A DNA stretch of 6,919 nucleotides from Myxococcales bacterium (lineage in GTDB: Bacteria; Myxococcota; Polyangia; Fen-1088): assembly GCA_003153875.1 (NCBI GenBank), contig PMBY01000217.1, forward strand, positions 3,806 to 10,724, in the 5' to 3' direction. Positions 1 to 6,341 of this stretch are shown in pieces; the first letter of the stretch is position 1, and each line of letters starts with the position of its first letter. A program made the position numbers and the translations under genes. The notes below the pieces were generated by a model, which worked only from the letters and a program-made list of their open reading frames with translations, was not told the DNA's origin and did no database searches.

Positions 1-93
1 GCGATGTTGGCCCGTCCGGTGCGTGTGCCGGCCGGGCAGGCCGCGGACACAGGCGTCCGATTATCGGCATTGCATGCCTTTGACCAATCGTGA
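1..93 (+). CDS. C-terminal end of an unidentified upstream protein (partial)
   Basis: Frame 1 is open from the window edge to a TGA at 91-93 and would encode the last 30 residues of a protein, ending [10 protein letters not shown]. Most third codon positions are G or C, as in the certain genes here, which favours a real coding tail over chance. The stop lies 25 nt before the folD start on the same strand, so the two could be co-transcribed. The fragment is too short to assign a family, and I do not recognise it. The alternative is non-coding leader sequence of folD. Confidence 0.4.
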   Translation, partial: AMLARPVRVPAGQAADTGVRLSALHAFDQS

Positions 94-106
94 TAGGCGC
101 AGAGTC

Positions 107-113
107 GAAAGGA
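107..113 (+). promoter_or_regulatory. Shine-Dalgarno of folD
   Basis: GAAAGGA ends 5 nt before the ATG at 119. It decides between this start and the longer in-frame opening from 23, whose extra 32 residues (Arg- and Cys-rich) do not resemble any FolD N-terminus. The sequence [12 protein letters not shown] is the usual family start. Confidence 0.75.
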
Positions 114-118
114 TCAAC

Positions 119-976
119 ATGGCAGCCAAGATTATCGACGGAAAAGCGCTGGCGGCTCGCATTCGCGGCGAGCTTGCGGCTGAAGCCCAACAACTGAGCG
201 CGCGGGGGTGCCAGCCCGGACTGGCGGTGATCCTGGTGGGCGAAGATCCAGCGTCGCAAATCTACGTGCGCAACAAGACCAAGGCGTTGGCCGAGGCCGG
301 GTATCGCTGCTTCGACCACCACTTGCCCGCCGACACGTCGGAGGCCCACCTGCTCGAGCTGGTGCGGATGCTGTGTGCCGATCGCACGGTGGATGGCGTT
401 CTCGTGCAAGTGCCGCTGCCGGGCCACATCGACAGCAAGCGCATCCTGCTGTCCATCGATCCGGCCAAGGATGTGGACGGTTTTCACCCTGAGAACCTCG
501 GCCGTCTTCTCATCGGCGAGCCGCGCTTCATTGCCTGCACGCCCTACGGGATCATGAAGTTGATCGAAGAGGCGGGCACGCCGGTGCGCGGAGCCAACGC
601 CGTGGTGGTGGGCCGTTCGAACATCGTGGGCAAGCCGGTCGCGGTGTTACTGACCGCGGCTGACGCCACTGTGACCATTTGCCACTCCAAGACCAAGGAT
701 TTGCCTGGCGTGATCGGCACGGCGGATATCCTGGTGGCGGCCATCGGCAGGGCCGAGATGATCCGCGGCGCGTGGATTAAGCCTGGCGCCACGGTGATCG
801 ATGTGGGAATGAATCGCTTGCCCAGCGGCAAGTTGGTAGGCGATGTGGAATTCGCCGCTGCAGTCGAGCGTGCCGGCGCCATCACGCCGGTTCCCGGCGG
901 CGTAGGGCCCATGACCATCGCTATGCTGCTGGCCAACACGCTGGAATCGGCCCGACGTCGCGCGGCCGGGAGGTAA
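119..976 (+). CDS. folD: FolD: methylene-THF dehydrogenase / methenyl-THF cyclohydrolase
   Basis: Bifunctional cytosolic enzyme of one-carbon metabolism. It oxidises 5,10-methylene-THF with NADP+ and hydrolyses methenyl-THF to 10-formyl-THF, supplying purine and formyl-Met synthesis. The product is 285 aa, the usual family length. The N-terminal catalytic domain (about 1-120) shows the signature [10 protein letters not shown] with Tyr49 and the cyclohydrolase Lys53, then VLVQVPLP with Gln97, and KDVDGF with Asp120. The Rossmann domain has the NADP-binding loop [12 protein letters not shown] (162-173), and the C-terminal signature [10 protein letters not shown] starts near 258. All catalytic positions known from E. 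coli FolD are present, so the enzyme should be active. The start is fixed by a Shine-Dalgarno at 107-113 and by family alignment. A possible gene tail ends 25 nt upstream. The gene faces a convergent membrane-protein gene 11 nt beyond its stop, and I see no stem plus U-run terminator there. Confidence 0.97.
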   Translation: MAAKIIDGKALAARIRGELAAEAQQLSARGCQPGLAVILVGEDPASQIYVRNKTKALAEAGYRCFDHHLPADTSEAHLLELVRMLCADRTVDGVLVQVPLPGHIDSKRILLSIDPAKDVDGFHPENLGRLLIGEPRFIACTPYGIMKLIEEAGTPVRGANAVVVGRSNIVGKPVAVLLTAADATVTICHSKTKDLPGVIGTADILVAAIGRAEMIRGAWIKPGATVIDVGMNRLPSGKLVGDVEFAAAVERAGAITPVPGGVGPMTIAMLLANTLESARRRAAGR

Positions 977-984
977 CTGATCAG
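977..984. other. Perfect 8-bp palindrome between two convergent stops
   Basis: CTGATCAG begins on the first base after the folD stop (974-976) and ends 3 nt before the stop of the opposing gene (988-990). It is too short and lacks a T-run on either side, so it is not an intrinsic terminator. It may be chance. Confidence 0.3.
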
Positions 985-987
985 CCC

Positions 988-2598
988 CTACTTCAGCGGA
1001 GGCTCCCAGGTTGCGGTGACGAAATTCCAGGCCCGGCTTGCGTAGGGGCCGGTCATGGGGAGGGCGCGGTGTCCGGCCACCAGTCCGACCGCAAGAATGC
1101 AGGCCAGCGCCGTCTGTCGCAACGAGCGCCCAGGACCGCGCGACAGCAGCCAGAACACCACGCCCAGAACCACCGCGTAGAGCGGCGCGATGGCCCACAG
1201 TCCATGCAAGCCGATGAGCGTTCCCAATGAGTGCACGGCGTATCCGTGCGTGAGAAGGGGAAAGGCCAGTTCGTAGATCGGGTTGCGCAGTCCATCTGGC
1301 CAGTGGGGATAGGTGGTCGCGGCCACGACGAAGATAACTGTCGAGCCTACCACCAAGGCCTGAACCAACACGCGCGTCGGTGAAAAGCGCTCGACCGCGC
1401 GAAACCCGGCCGTGGCCAGCCAGGCCACGAAGGGCAGCGACGCTGTCAGGTAGCGCGGCCCCACGCACCAGCCCCCGCGTGACATGTACGGATCGAGGGA
1501 GCTGAGCAAGGCCACGTTCACGGCGATCACAGCGACACAGACTATGCTCTCGGCCCCGCAGCGGGCGCGCGCCTCGCGATCGCGCGCCACCGCGATCGCG
1601 CCGACCAACGCGAAAACCGCCCAGGGCACCAGGGTAAAGAGGCCATTGGAGGGCGTGAACAGCGTGGTCCAGAAACAGGTTGCGCTGGGACCCACGACAC
1701 CGAGAAATCCCCTGTGCAGGGTGTTCTCGACCGCGAAGGTGTAGCCGGTCTTGAAAGGCGAGCCGAAGGCCAGGGCGTGATACGCGAGAAGCATGACGGC
1801 CGGAGGCAAGGCCCCGAGCAGGGCCACGCCCGCGGCTCGAACCCGGTCGGGCACCCGTACCAGGAAGTAGATCCCGATGACCAGCACGCTGAGAACCGAC
1901 TGGTACTCCACCACCACCGACACGCCTGCCAACAAGCCCGCCAGCAGCGCGACCAGAACCGGGTGGCTGGTTTCCTTGCGGGCCAGGGCCACGGCTGCCA
2001 GGAACGAGCCCCCCACGCACACCGCCGCAAGCTGGTGCGACATGAAGACAATGGCGTAGACCAGCGCGGGCGAGCCGAGCGCGTACGCCACCAGCACCGT
2101 GCGACAGACTCGCTCGTCGGGGGCGAAGCGTCTGGCCATCCCGAGAAAGAAGGGCAGAAACAACAGCGCCGGCACGGTGATGGTGAACGCCCGGAAGAGC
2201 CAGGTGCAGGTGCGTGGGGACGGATGTCCAAACAAACGAGCCATGGCGTAGACCGGCGCCGCCAGGAACGACAGGCCGGGGGACTTGTTCGGGTAGATGT
2301 GGCGGTTGGGCGCTATCGCCACGTCCAGACTGTGCATCCTCCCCCCGTCGGGAAGCCGCGCATCGATCCACAGGCGATGGTGGTCGACCATCTCCTCGGC
2401 CAACAAGACGCGCGGAACCTCGTTGGCATTCCAGAGCTTCTCGAAATAGGGAAACGAGTAGAAGTAGATGAAAGCGAAGACCGCCAACCAGCGCAGCGAC
2501 CGTCGCTGCGGCACCTCCGCCCCGTTGGTCTGCGCCGGCTGTCCAGGGTCGGGCAGCGGACGATCAGAATGGGGCAAGGTCGGGGGTGCCGTGTTCAT
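988..2598 (-). CDS. Multi-pass membrane protein, GT-C glycosyltransferase-like
   Basis: A 536-aa integral membrane protein with about 12 hydrophobic segments (roughly 35-50, 132-153, 166-205, 213-248, 255-275, 320-338, 350-366, 383-400, 408-427, 460-484, 494-510). The layout resembles GT-C enzymes, which move a sugar from a polyprenyl-phosphate carrier on the outer face of the inner membrane. After the first membrane helix comes an acidic loop (EVPRVLLAEEMVDHH, Glu/Asp near 60-72), where GT-C proteins keep their catalytic acid. Then follow HIYPNKSPGLSFLAAP (100-115) and SRGGWCVGPRYL (373-384), which I associate from memory with a deltaproteobacterial family usually labelled glycosyltransferase or membrane protein. 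Donor and acceptor cannot be told from sequence. The ATG at 2598 is chosen because the in-frame extension to 2820 is Arg/Ser-rich and overlaps better coding on the other strand. The ribosome site is weak (only AGAAAG about 12 nt upstream). It stands alone, convergent with folD and divergent from the kinase. Confidence 0.83.
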   Translation of the reverse strand: MNTAPPTLPHSDRPLPDPGQPAQTNGAEVPQRRSLRWLAVFAFIYFYSFPYFEKLWNANEVPRVLLAEEMVDHHRLWIDARLPDGGRMHSLDVAIAPNRHIYPNKSPGLSFLAAPVYAMARLFGHPSPRTCTWLFRAFTITVPALLFLPFFLGMARRFAPDERVCRTVLVAYALGSPALVYAIVFMSHQLAAVCVGGSFLAAVALARKETSHPVLVALLAGLLAGVSVVVEYQSVLSVLVIGIYFLVRVPDRVRAAGVALLGALPPAVMLLAYHALAFGSPFKTGYTFAVENTLHRGFLGVVGPSATCFWTTLFTPSNGLFTLVPWAVFALVGAIAVARDREARARCGAESIVCVAVIAVNVALLSSLDPYMSRGGWCVGPRYLTASLPFVAWLATAGFRAVERFSPTRVLVQALVVGSTVIFVVAATTYPHWPDGLRNPIYELAFPLLTHGYAVHSLGTLIGLHGLWAIAPLYAVVLGVVFWLLSRGPGRSLRQTALACILAVGLVAGHRALPMTGPYASRAWNFVTATWEPPLK

Positions 2599-2667
2599 CG
2601 ACGCGCTGGTCTTTCTTTTACCTCGAAGTTGGGCTGACCGGCTCCTCGATCGCGCGAAGCTGGTTAG

Positions 2668-2880
2668 GCGGCCCTGGATGCTATTGGCCAGATTGATACG
2701 CTTGAAGCGGGCTTGTTTCTTCTCGACGTCGTTCGCCAGGGCCCGGGAGCGGCGGGTGAAACCGCTCTGCGCTATCTGCGGGAGCGCCAGACTTCGGGCC
2801 TGGCCAGCATGGTCCACCACGCGGCCATGGTGGAGAGCGGGTCCGTTCGCAGCGCGCTCGAAGCCCTGCTACCGGAGTGA
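2668..2880 (+). pseudogene. Possible remnant of a HEAT-repeat protein (C-terminal end)
   Basis: The frame ending in TGA 2878-2880 is open for 71 codons back to an in-frame TAG at 2665-2667, with another TGA at 2635-2637. It has no ATG before 2809 and no evident start with a ribosome site. The peptide is Ala/Leu-rich and helical. AALDAIGQIDTLEAGLFLLD followed by VVRQGPGAAGETALRYLRE has the two-helix spacing of a HEAT repeat, and it ends ALEALLPE. GGAG in its last codons is the Shine-Dalgarno of the kinase gene, which starts 3 nt after this stop, as in a translationally coupled operon. About 70% of third positions are G/C. My reading is the 3' end of a decayed or truncated upstream gene. Alternatives are chance coding, a frameshift in the sequence, or a non-canonical start (CTG 2674 or TTG 2713). 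From here back to 2599 (about 70 nt) I see nothing definable. Confidence 0.4.
2874..2877 (+). promoter_or_regulatory. Shine-Dalgarno of the hybrid kinase
   Basis: GGAG is followed by 6 nt and the GTG at 2884, an ideal spacing. It favours the GTG start over ATG 2914 (weak GGCGGA upstream) and ATG 2974 (no purine tract close by; the nearest GGAG is 23 nt away). It overlaps the final codons of the upstream open frame, which suggests coupled translation if that frame is translated. Confidence 0.6.
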
Positions 2881-2883
2881 ATC

Positions 2884-5163
2884 GTGATCGGTGTCGGATC
2901 GGCGGATAGCACCATGCGTCGTGGGCGGGTTGTCATTTTCAGGTCCGGAGTCCAACATCCGATCCTTACTGTGATGAAGGGTTCTCTGCGGTCCCGGCTG
3001 GTCCTCATCGTGGGTGGGTATGTGGCCCTCTCTACCCTGTGGATCGCTTTCTCCGATCGACTGGCTGCGCGTCTGAGCAACGATCCCAAGGTCGTGCTTG
3101 CGCTGAACACAGGCAAGGGTTGGCTGTTCGTGGGCGTGACCGCCATCTTGCTCTACGGGGTGCTTCGCCGACGGGACCGGGCCATCGAGGAGAGGCAAGC
3201 ATCGCTCAAGGCCAGCGCCGAGGAGCTGCTGGCTATCTACGACGCCGCGAACGAGGCCATCTTCGTGCACGACATGGCCACGGCTCGCATCGTGGGTTGC
3301 AACCAACGCGCCTGCGAGATGTTCCGCTACCAGCGGGATCGGCTCATGGCGTGCTCGATCCTCGATCTGTCCGAAAACATTGCACCCTACGATGAGGAAC
3401 ACGCCATATTGTGGGGAAAGGGAGCGATTGAGCAGGGGCCACACCTCTTTGAATGGCGGTCACGTCGGAGCGACGGCACCTGCTTCTGGTCTGAAGTGAG
3501 TCTGCGAGAGAGCCCGATTGGCGGCCAAATTCGCGTAGTCGCCGCGATTCGGGACATCACGGATCGCAAACGTGACGAGGAAGCCATTCGCTCCAGCGAA
3601 GAGCGCCTTATGACGGTTTTCCGCACCAGCCCCGTCGCCATGATCATCACACGCTTTTCTGATGGTCTGTGTCTTGATGTCAATGACGCCTTTCTGGCGC
3701 AAGCGGGATACGCGCGCGAAGCACTCGTGGGCCGGAGTGTCCGGTCCGATGAAATCAGTCTGTGGGTCGATCCCGACCAGCGCACAACCGTGCTGCAGGA
3801 GCTGCAAGCCAAGAAAGTCGTTCGCGGCCTGGAAACCAAGTTCCGGCGCAAAGACGGAAGTGTCTTGGTCGGGCTCTTTTCCGCGGGCCTTTTCTCCATC
3901 GGTTCCGACACCTGCCTCATCAATACGGTGGTCGACATCACGGCCAAGCGGGCCCTGGAAGAGATGATGGCCCGAACCGAGCGTCTGGAATCGCTCGGGG
4001 TTCTGGCCGGCGGGATTGCCCACGACTTCAACAACCTTTTGGCGGGCGTGTTCGGCTATCTAGACCTGGCCAGACAATCCTTGCAGGTCCGCAACATCAA
4101 GGAGGTCGAGCAGAGCCTGAGCGATGCTTTATCGGTGTTCGGCCGGGCTCGCGCCTTGACCCAGCAGCTCCTCACCTTTGCCAAGGGGGGCGCACCCCTG
4201 CGCAGGACCCAGCCGGTGGACGAGCTGGTGCGCAAGGCGGTCGCCTTTGCCACCAGCGGCTCGAATTGCGAGGTGTCGTTCGCCTCGTCGCCGGAAACCT
4301 GGTTGTGCGATGTGGACGAGCACCAGATCGGTCAGGCGATCGACAATCTCACCATCAACGCCAAGCAGGCCATGCCGGGGGGAGGGCATCTCGATGTGCG
4401 CATGGAGAACGTGCCCTGCGCGGAAATGCCCAAGCACTTGCCGGCGCAAGACCACGTTCACATTTCTGTGCGCGACACCGGGGACGGCATTCCGCGTGAA
4501 CACCTGCAGAGGATCTTCGATCCCTTTTTCACAACCAAGCCCCAGGGTAGCGGCCTCGGCCTGGCCACCGTCCACTCTATCGTGCGCAAGCACGAAGGGC
4601 ATGTCGAAGCGGAGTCTGAAGTGGGCGCGGGCTCGGTCTTTCACCTCTGGCTGCCACGTGCACAGCCCCAGGTCCAGACCATCGACTTGTCCGCCGCTGA
4701 CGAGCATCGGGGCCGAGGGCATGTGCTGGTGTTGGACGACGAGGCCTTCATTCTGAATATCGCGGCCTCGATCCTGCGCCGTTCTGGTTACGAAGTGTCG
4801 CTGGCCAGAAATGCCGAGCAGGCGGTGGCTATGGCCGAACTGGCGGCCGCCGCGGGAAAGCCGTTCCGTGCCGCGATCCTGGACATGACCATTCCCGGCG
4901 GACTGGGCGGCAAGGAGATCGTGCACCGTTTCAGGATGCTCGATCCCGCCATCAAGGTCTTGGCCTCCAGTGGCTACGCCAGTGACGACGTGATGGCCCG
5001 ACCAAAGGACTTCGGCTTCGACGGCAGCGTGCCCAAGCCCTATTCGGTGCAGGATCTGCGTGCGGCCATGGCAGGACTGTTTCCTGGCGACCAGGCAGAA
5101 TCCGACTCGACTCCGCCTCCCACGCCATCGCAGAGCCCCGAGCCGCAAGAACCATCCAGGTAG
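2884..5163 (+). CDS. Membrane-anchored hybrid histidine kinase (PAS-PAS-HisKA-HATPase-REC)
   Basis: A 759-aa sensor kinase fused to its own receiver. In order: two membrane helices (about 38-56 and 77-96) flanking WIAFSDRLAARL and NTGKGWLFVGVTAILLYGV, an N-terminal module common in PAS/GGDEF sensors; PAS1 (about 112-230, ending near DITDRK at 225); PAS2 (about 238-350); HisKA with GGIAHDFNNLLAG and phospho-acceptor His380; HATPase with Asn492 in the N box, DTGDGIP (Asp531) and GSGLGLA (from Gly555); then a receiver with acidic pair Asp618/Asp619, phospho-acceptor Asp667 and Lys718 in PKPYS. A Pro/Ser tail ends the protein. All catalytic residues are intact. His380 should phosphorylate Asp667, directly or through an unlinked phosphotransfer protein. 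The signal is unknown; no cofactor-binding residue is obvious in either PAS. The GTG start is chosen for its ribosome site. The conserved part begins at MKGSLRSRL (ATG 2974), so the first 30 residues may be untranslated. No response regulator or target operon adjoins it: an orphan. Confidence 0.94.
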   Translation: MIGVGSADSTMRRGRVVIFRSGVQHPILTVMKGSLRSRLVLIVGGYVALSTLWIAFSDRLAARLSNDPKVVLALNTGKGWLFVGVTAILLYGVLRRRDRAIEERQASLKASAEELLAIYDAANEAIFVHDMATARIVGCNQRACEMFRYQRDRLMACSILDLSENIAPYDEEHAILWGKGAIEQGPHLFEWRSRRSDGTCFWSEVSLRESPIGGQIRVVAAIRDITDRKRDEEAIRSSEERLMTVFRTSPVAMIITRFSDGLCLDVNDAFLAQAGYAREALVGRSVRSDEISLWVDPDQRTTVLQELQAKKVVRGLETKFRRKDGSVLVGLFSAGLFSIGSDTCLINTVVDITAKRALEEMMARTERLESLGVLAGGIAHDFNNLLAGVFGYLDLARQSLQVRNIKEVEQSLSDALSVFGRARALTQQLLTFAKGGAPLRRTQPVDELVRKAVAFATSGSNCEVSFASSPETWLCDVDEHQIGQAIDNLTINAKQAMPGGGHLDVRMENVPCAEMPKHLPAQDHVHISVRDTGDGIPREHLQRIFDPFFTTKPQGSGLGLATVHSIVRKHEGHVEAESEVGAGSVFHLWLPRAQPQVQTIDLSAADEHRGRGHVLVLDDEAFILNIAASILRRSGYEVSLARNAEQAVAMAELAAAAGKPFRAAILDMTIPGGLGGKEIVHRFRMLDPAIKVLASSGYASDDVMARPKDFGFDGSVPKPYSVQDLRAAMAGLFPGDQAESDSTPPPTPSQSPEPQEPSR

Positions 5164-5176
5164 CGCCAGCACGCGA

Positions 5177-6196
5177 TCAGCGGCTGTGCCCGAGCGCCCA
5201 CTGCGCGGCCTCGCTGACCAAGGGGCTGGTGTCGCGGCTGAGCTGCTCGAGTGCAGCGCGCGCGCCGGGCCGTCCATCCGAGGCCAGCGCCAGGGCGGCG
5301 TTGCGGCGCAGGCCGTGGTAGCCCGCACGGGCCATGGGGGTACCGGCAGACAGGCGGGCAAAGTCGTCGGGGCCGAGTGTTGCAATCTCCGTCGCTGACA
5401 TGAGCCCGATGGGGCGCGCGGTTTGCCGGGGATCGCCCGGAGGCAGCCCGCCGTTATTGTAGGGGCAGGCTTCTTGGCAGGCATCGCAGCCGAAGACTCG
5501 GCCGGCCAGCGCCGCCCGAAGCGCGACCGGGATCGACTGGTGGTTTTCCACAGTCTGATAGGAAAGGCACAGCCGCGCGTCGACCACGCCGGGCGATGGG
5601 AATGCGTTGGTCGGACACGCGCGCAGGCAGAGGTCGCAATCGCCGCACAAGCGAGGGTGGGGCTCGTGGTAGCGGTCCAGGCTGCGGTCAATCACCATCA
5701 CGCTTAGGGTGAACCACGAGCCGTGCTCCCGGCTGAGCAAGAGGCCGTGCTTCCCGATCCAACCCAGGCCCGCGCGCTCGGCCCACGCCTTTTCCATGGC
5801 CACCCCAGCGTCAACGCAAGCGTAGCTGTTCAAGGTCGGGTCCATGTCGAGCAACTTTCGGCGCAGGGCACGCATGCGGTCGCGATGGGCCAGGTGGTAG
5901 TCGCGCCCGCGAGCGTAGCGCGCGATCACCGGAGGTTCGGGCCGCCCCGCGGTGTCTTCACCCGCCCCGTACGGGATTCCCAGCGCGATGACGGTGCGCG
6001 CGCCGGGCACGACGTTCCCAGGATCCAGTCGCTCCCTCACCCGCCGGTGCATGGCCGCGAGCCCGGTGCCGTACGTTGCCAGCCAGCGCAGAAAGGGCGC
6101 CGGGTCCAGGGGAGCCGCGGGCGCCACGCCAACCAGAGTGAAGCGGCAGGCCCGCGCAGCGGCGATCACGCCGTCGGCGGAGAGCACTGGCGACAT
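5177..6196 (-). CDS. queG: QueG: epoxyqueuosine reductase
   Basis: Catalyses the last step of queuosine synthesis, reducing epoxyqueuosine at the wobble base of GUN-anticodon tRNAs, using cobalamin and two [4Fe-4S] clusters. The 339-aa product has the N-terminal cobalamin-binding region with [20 protein letters not shown], containing the conserved catalytic Asp (Asp129), and [12 protein letters not shown]. The ferredoxin-like part has Cys184-x2-Cys187-x2-Cys190-x3-Cys194-Pro, then Cys210 (CLSYQTVE) and Cys237-x2-Cys240-x3-Cys244-Pro-Tyr-Asn, all eight ligands. The C-terminus (about 288-338) is a short HEAT-like pair ([21 protein letters not shown]), typical of full-length QueG and used in tRNA contact. 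The N-terminus [20 protein letters not shown] aligns with the family start, so ATG 6196 is the start. The in-frame opening to 6472 lies inside gap and is rejected. There is no ribosome site; a promoter ending just before the ATG suggests leaderless translation. It converges on the kinase with a 13-nt gap. No other queuosine gene is in view. Confidence 0.96.
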   Translation of the reverse strand: MSPVLSADGVIAAARACRFTLVGVAPAAPLDPAPFLRWLATYGTGLAAMHRRVRERLDPGNVVPGARTVIALGIPYGAGEDTAGRPEPPVIARYARGRDYHLAHRDRMRALRRKLLDMDPTLNSYACVDAGVAMEKAWAERAGLGWIGKHGLLLSREHGSWFTLSVMVIDRSLDRYHEPHPRLCGDCDLCLRACPTNAFPSPGVVDARLCLSYQTVENHQSIPVALRAALAGRVFGCDACQEACPYNNGGLPPGDPRQTARPIGLMSATEIATLGPDDFARLSAGTPMARAGYHGLRRNAALALASDGRPGARAALEQLSRDTSPLVSEAAQWALGHSR

Positions 6197-6204
6197 GAAG
6201 ATTA

Positions 6205-6233
6205 AGCATACCGTCCGCGAAGGCTTGGGACAA
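6205..6233 (-). promoter_or_regulatory. Predicted sigma-70-type promoter of queG
   Basis: On the minus strand, TTGTCC (6233-6228, 4 of 6 to consensus) is followed by exactly 17 nt and TATGCT (6210-6205, 4 of 6). Transcription would begin about 6-8 nt on, at 6199-6196, essentially at the queG ATG (6196-6194). That explains why the gene has no Shine-Dalgarno. Prediction by eye only. Confidence 0.5.
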
Positions 6234-6260
6234 CCGTATCCGCGCCAAAGCCCTTCACTC

Positions 6261-6273
6261 GTTCGCGCCGAAC
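6261..6273. repeat. Inverted repeat, candidate operator for gap
   Basis: GTTCG-CGC-CGAAC is a perfect 5-bp inverted repeat with a 3-bp spacer, lying just upstream of the predicted extended -10 of gap (6277-6285). A further CGAAC occurs at 6291-6295, 22 bp (two helical turns) after the one at 6269-6273 and at the predicted transcription start. That placement would suit a repressor, but none is identified, and short GC-rich repeats arise by chance in such DNA. Confidence 0.3.
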
Positions 6274-6276
6274 CTG

Positions 6277-6285
6277 TGCTAGATT
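6277..6285 (+). promoter_or_regulatory. Predicted extended -10 promoter of gap
   Basis: TGCTAGATT matches the extended -10 form TGn-TAnnnT (TAGATT is 4 of 6 to TATAAT). No good -35 lies 16-18 nt upstream; TTCACT at 6254-6259 is 20 nt away. Transcription would start near 6292, giving a leader of about 50 nt that contains the hairpin and ribosome site. Confidence 0.4.
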
Positions 6286-6305
6286 CCGCGCGAACAGAGT
6301 CCACC

Positions 6306-6322
6306 TGGCGCCTGAAGCGCCA
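6306..6322 (+). promoter_or_regulatory. Leader hairpin upstream of gap
   Basis: TGGCGC-CTGAA-GCGCCA forms a perfect 6-bp stem, five of the six pairs G-C, with a 5-nt loop. It ends 3 nt before the AGAGGAG ribosome site. It has no T-run, so it is not a terminator. In the RNA it could protect the 5' end of an abundant message or modulate ribosome access. Function is inferred from position only. Confidence 0.5.
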
Positions 6323-6325
6323 CAT

Positions 6326-6332
6326 AGAGGAG
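6326..6332 (+). promoter_or_regulatory. Strong Shine-Dalgarno of gap
   Basis: AGAGGAG followed by 9 nt (A-rich, CAAGAAAAG) to the ATG at 6342. It is the best ribosome site in the window, as expected for a highly expressed glycolytic gene. Confidence 0.85.
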
Positions 6333-6341
6333 CAAGAAAAG

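Noticed and set aside
70..97. TTGCAT with GATAGG as a folD promoter
   Set aside because: The -10 match is poor and the region overlaps a probable coding tail, so it is not separable from chance.
948..968. CGGCC...GGCCG inverted repeat at the folD 3' end as a terminator
   Set aside because: It has a 5-bp stem with an 11-nt loop inside coding sequence and no following T-run.
647..2371. 574-codon open frame on the minus strand across folD and the membrane-protein gene
   Set aside because: It is Gly/Arg/Ala-rich low-complexity sequence with no domain, runs antisense to intact folD and in another frame of a credible membrane protein. It is a high-GC shadow.
1714..2637. 307-codon open frame on the plus strand opposite the membrane protein
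   Set aside because: Composition is Arg/Gln/His/Gly-rich with no hydrophobic core, as expected of the complement of a GC-rich membrane-protein gene.
2599..2820. N-terminal extension of the membrane protein to ATG 2820
   Set aside because: The extra 74 residues are basic and Ser-rich with no signal peptide or domain, and lie opposite the HEAT-like stretch. ATG 2598 is the simpler start.
2468..2887. 139-codon plus-strand open frame entering the kinase start
   Set aside because: Arg/Trp/Ser-rich translation. It overlaps the membrane-protein start and loses to the frame ending at 2880, which reads like protein.
4129..5691. 520-codon open frame on the minus strand across the kinase 3' half and queG
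   Set aside because: It is antisense to the HATPase and receiver domains, whose motifs are all intact, and out of frame with the queG cysteine motifs. No protein-like pattern.
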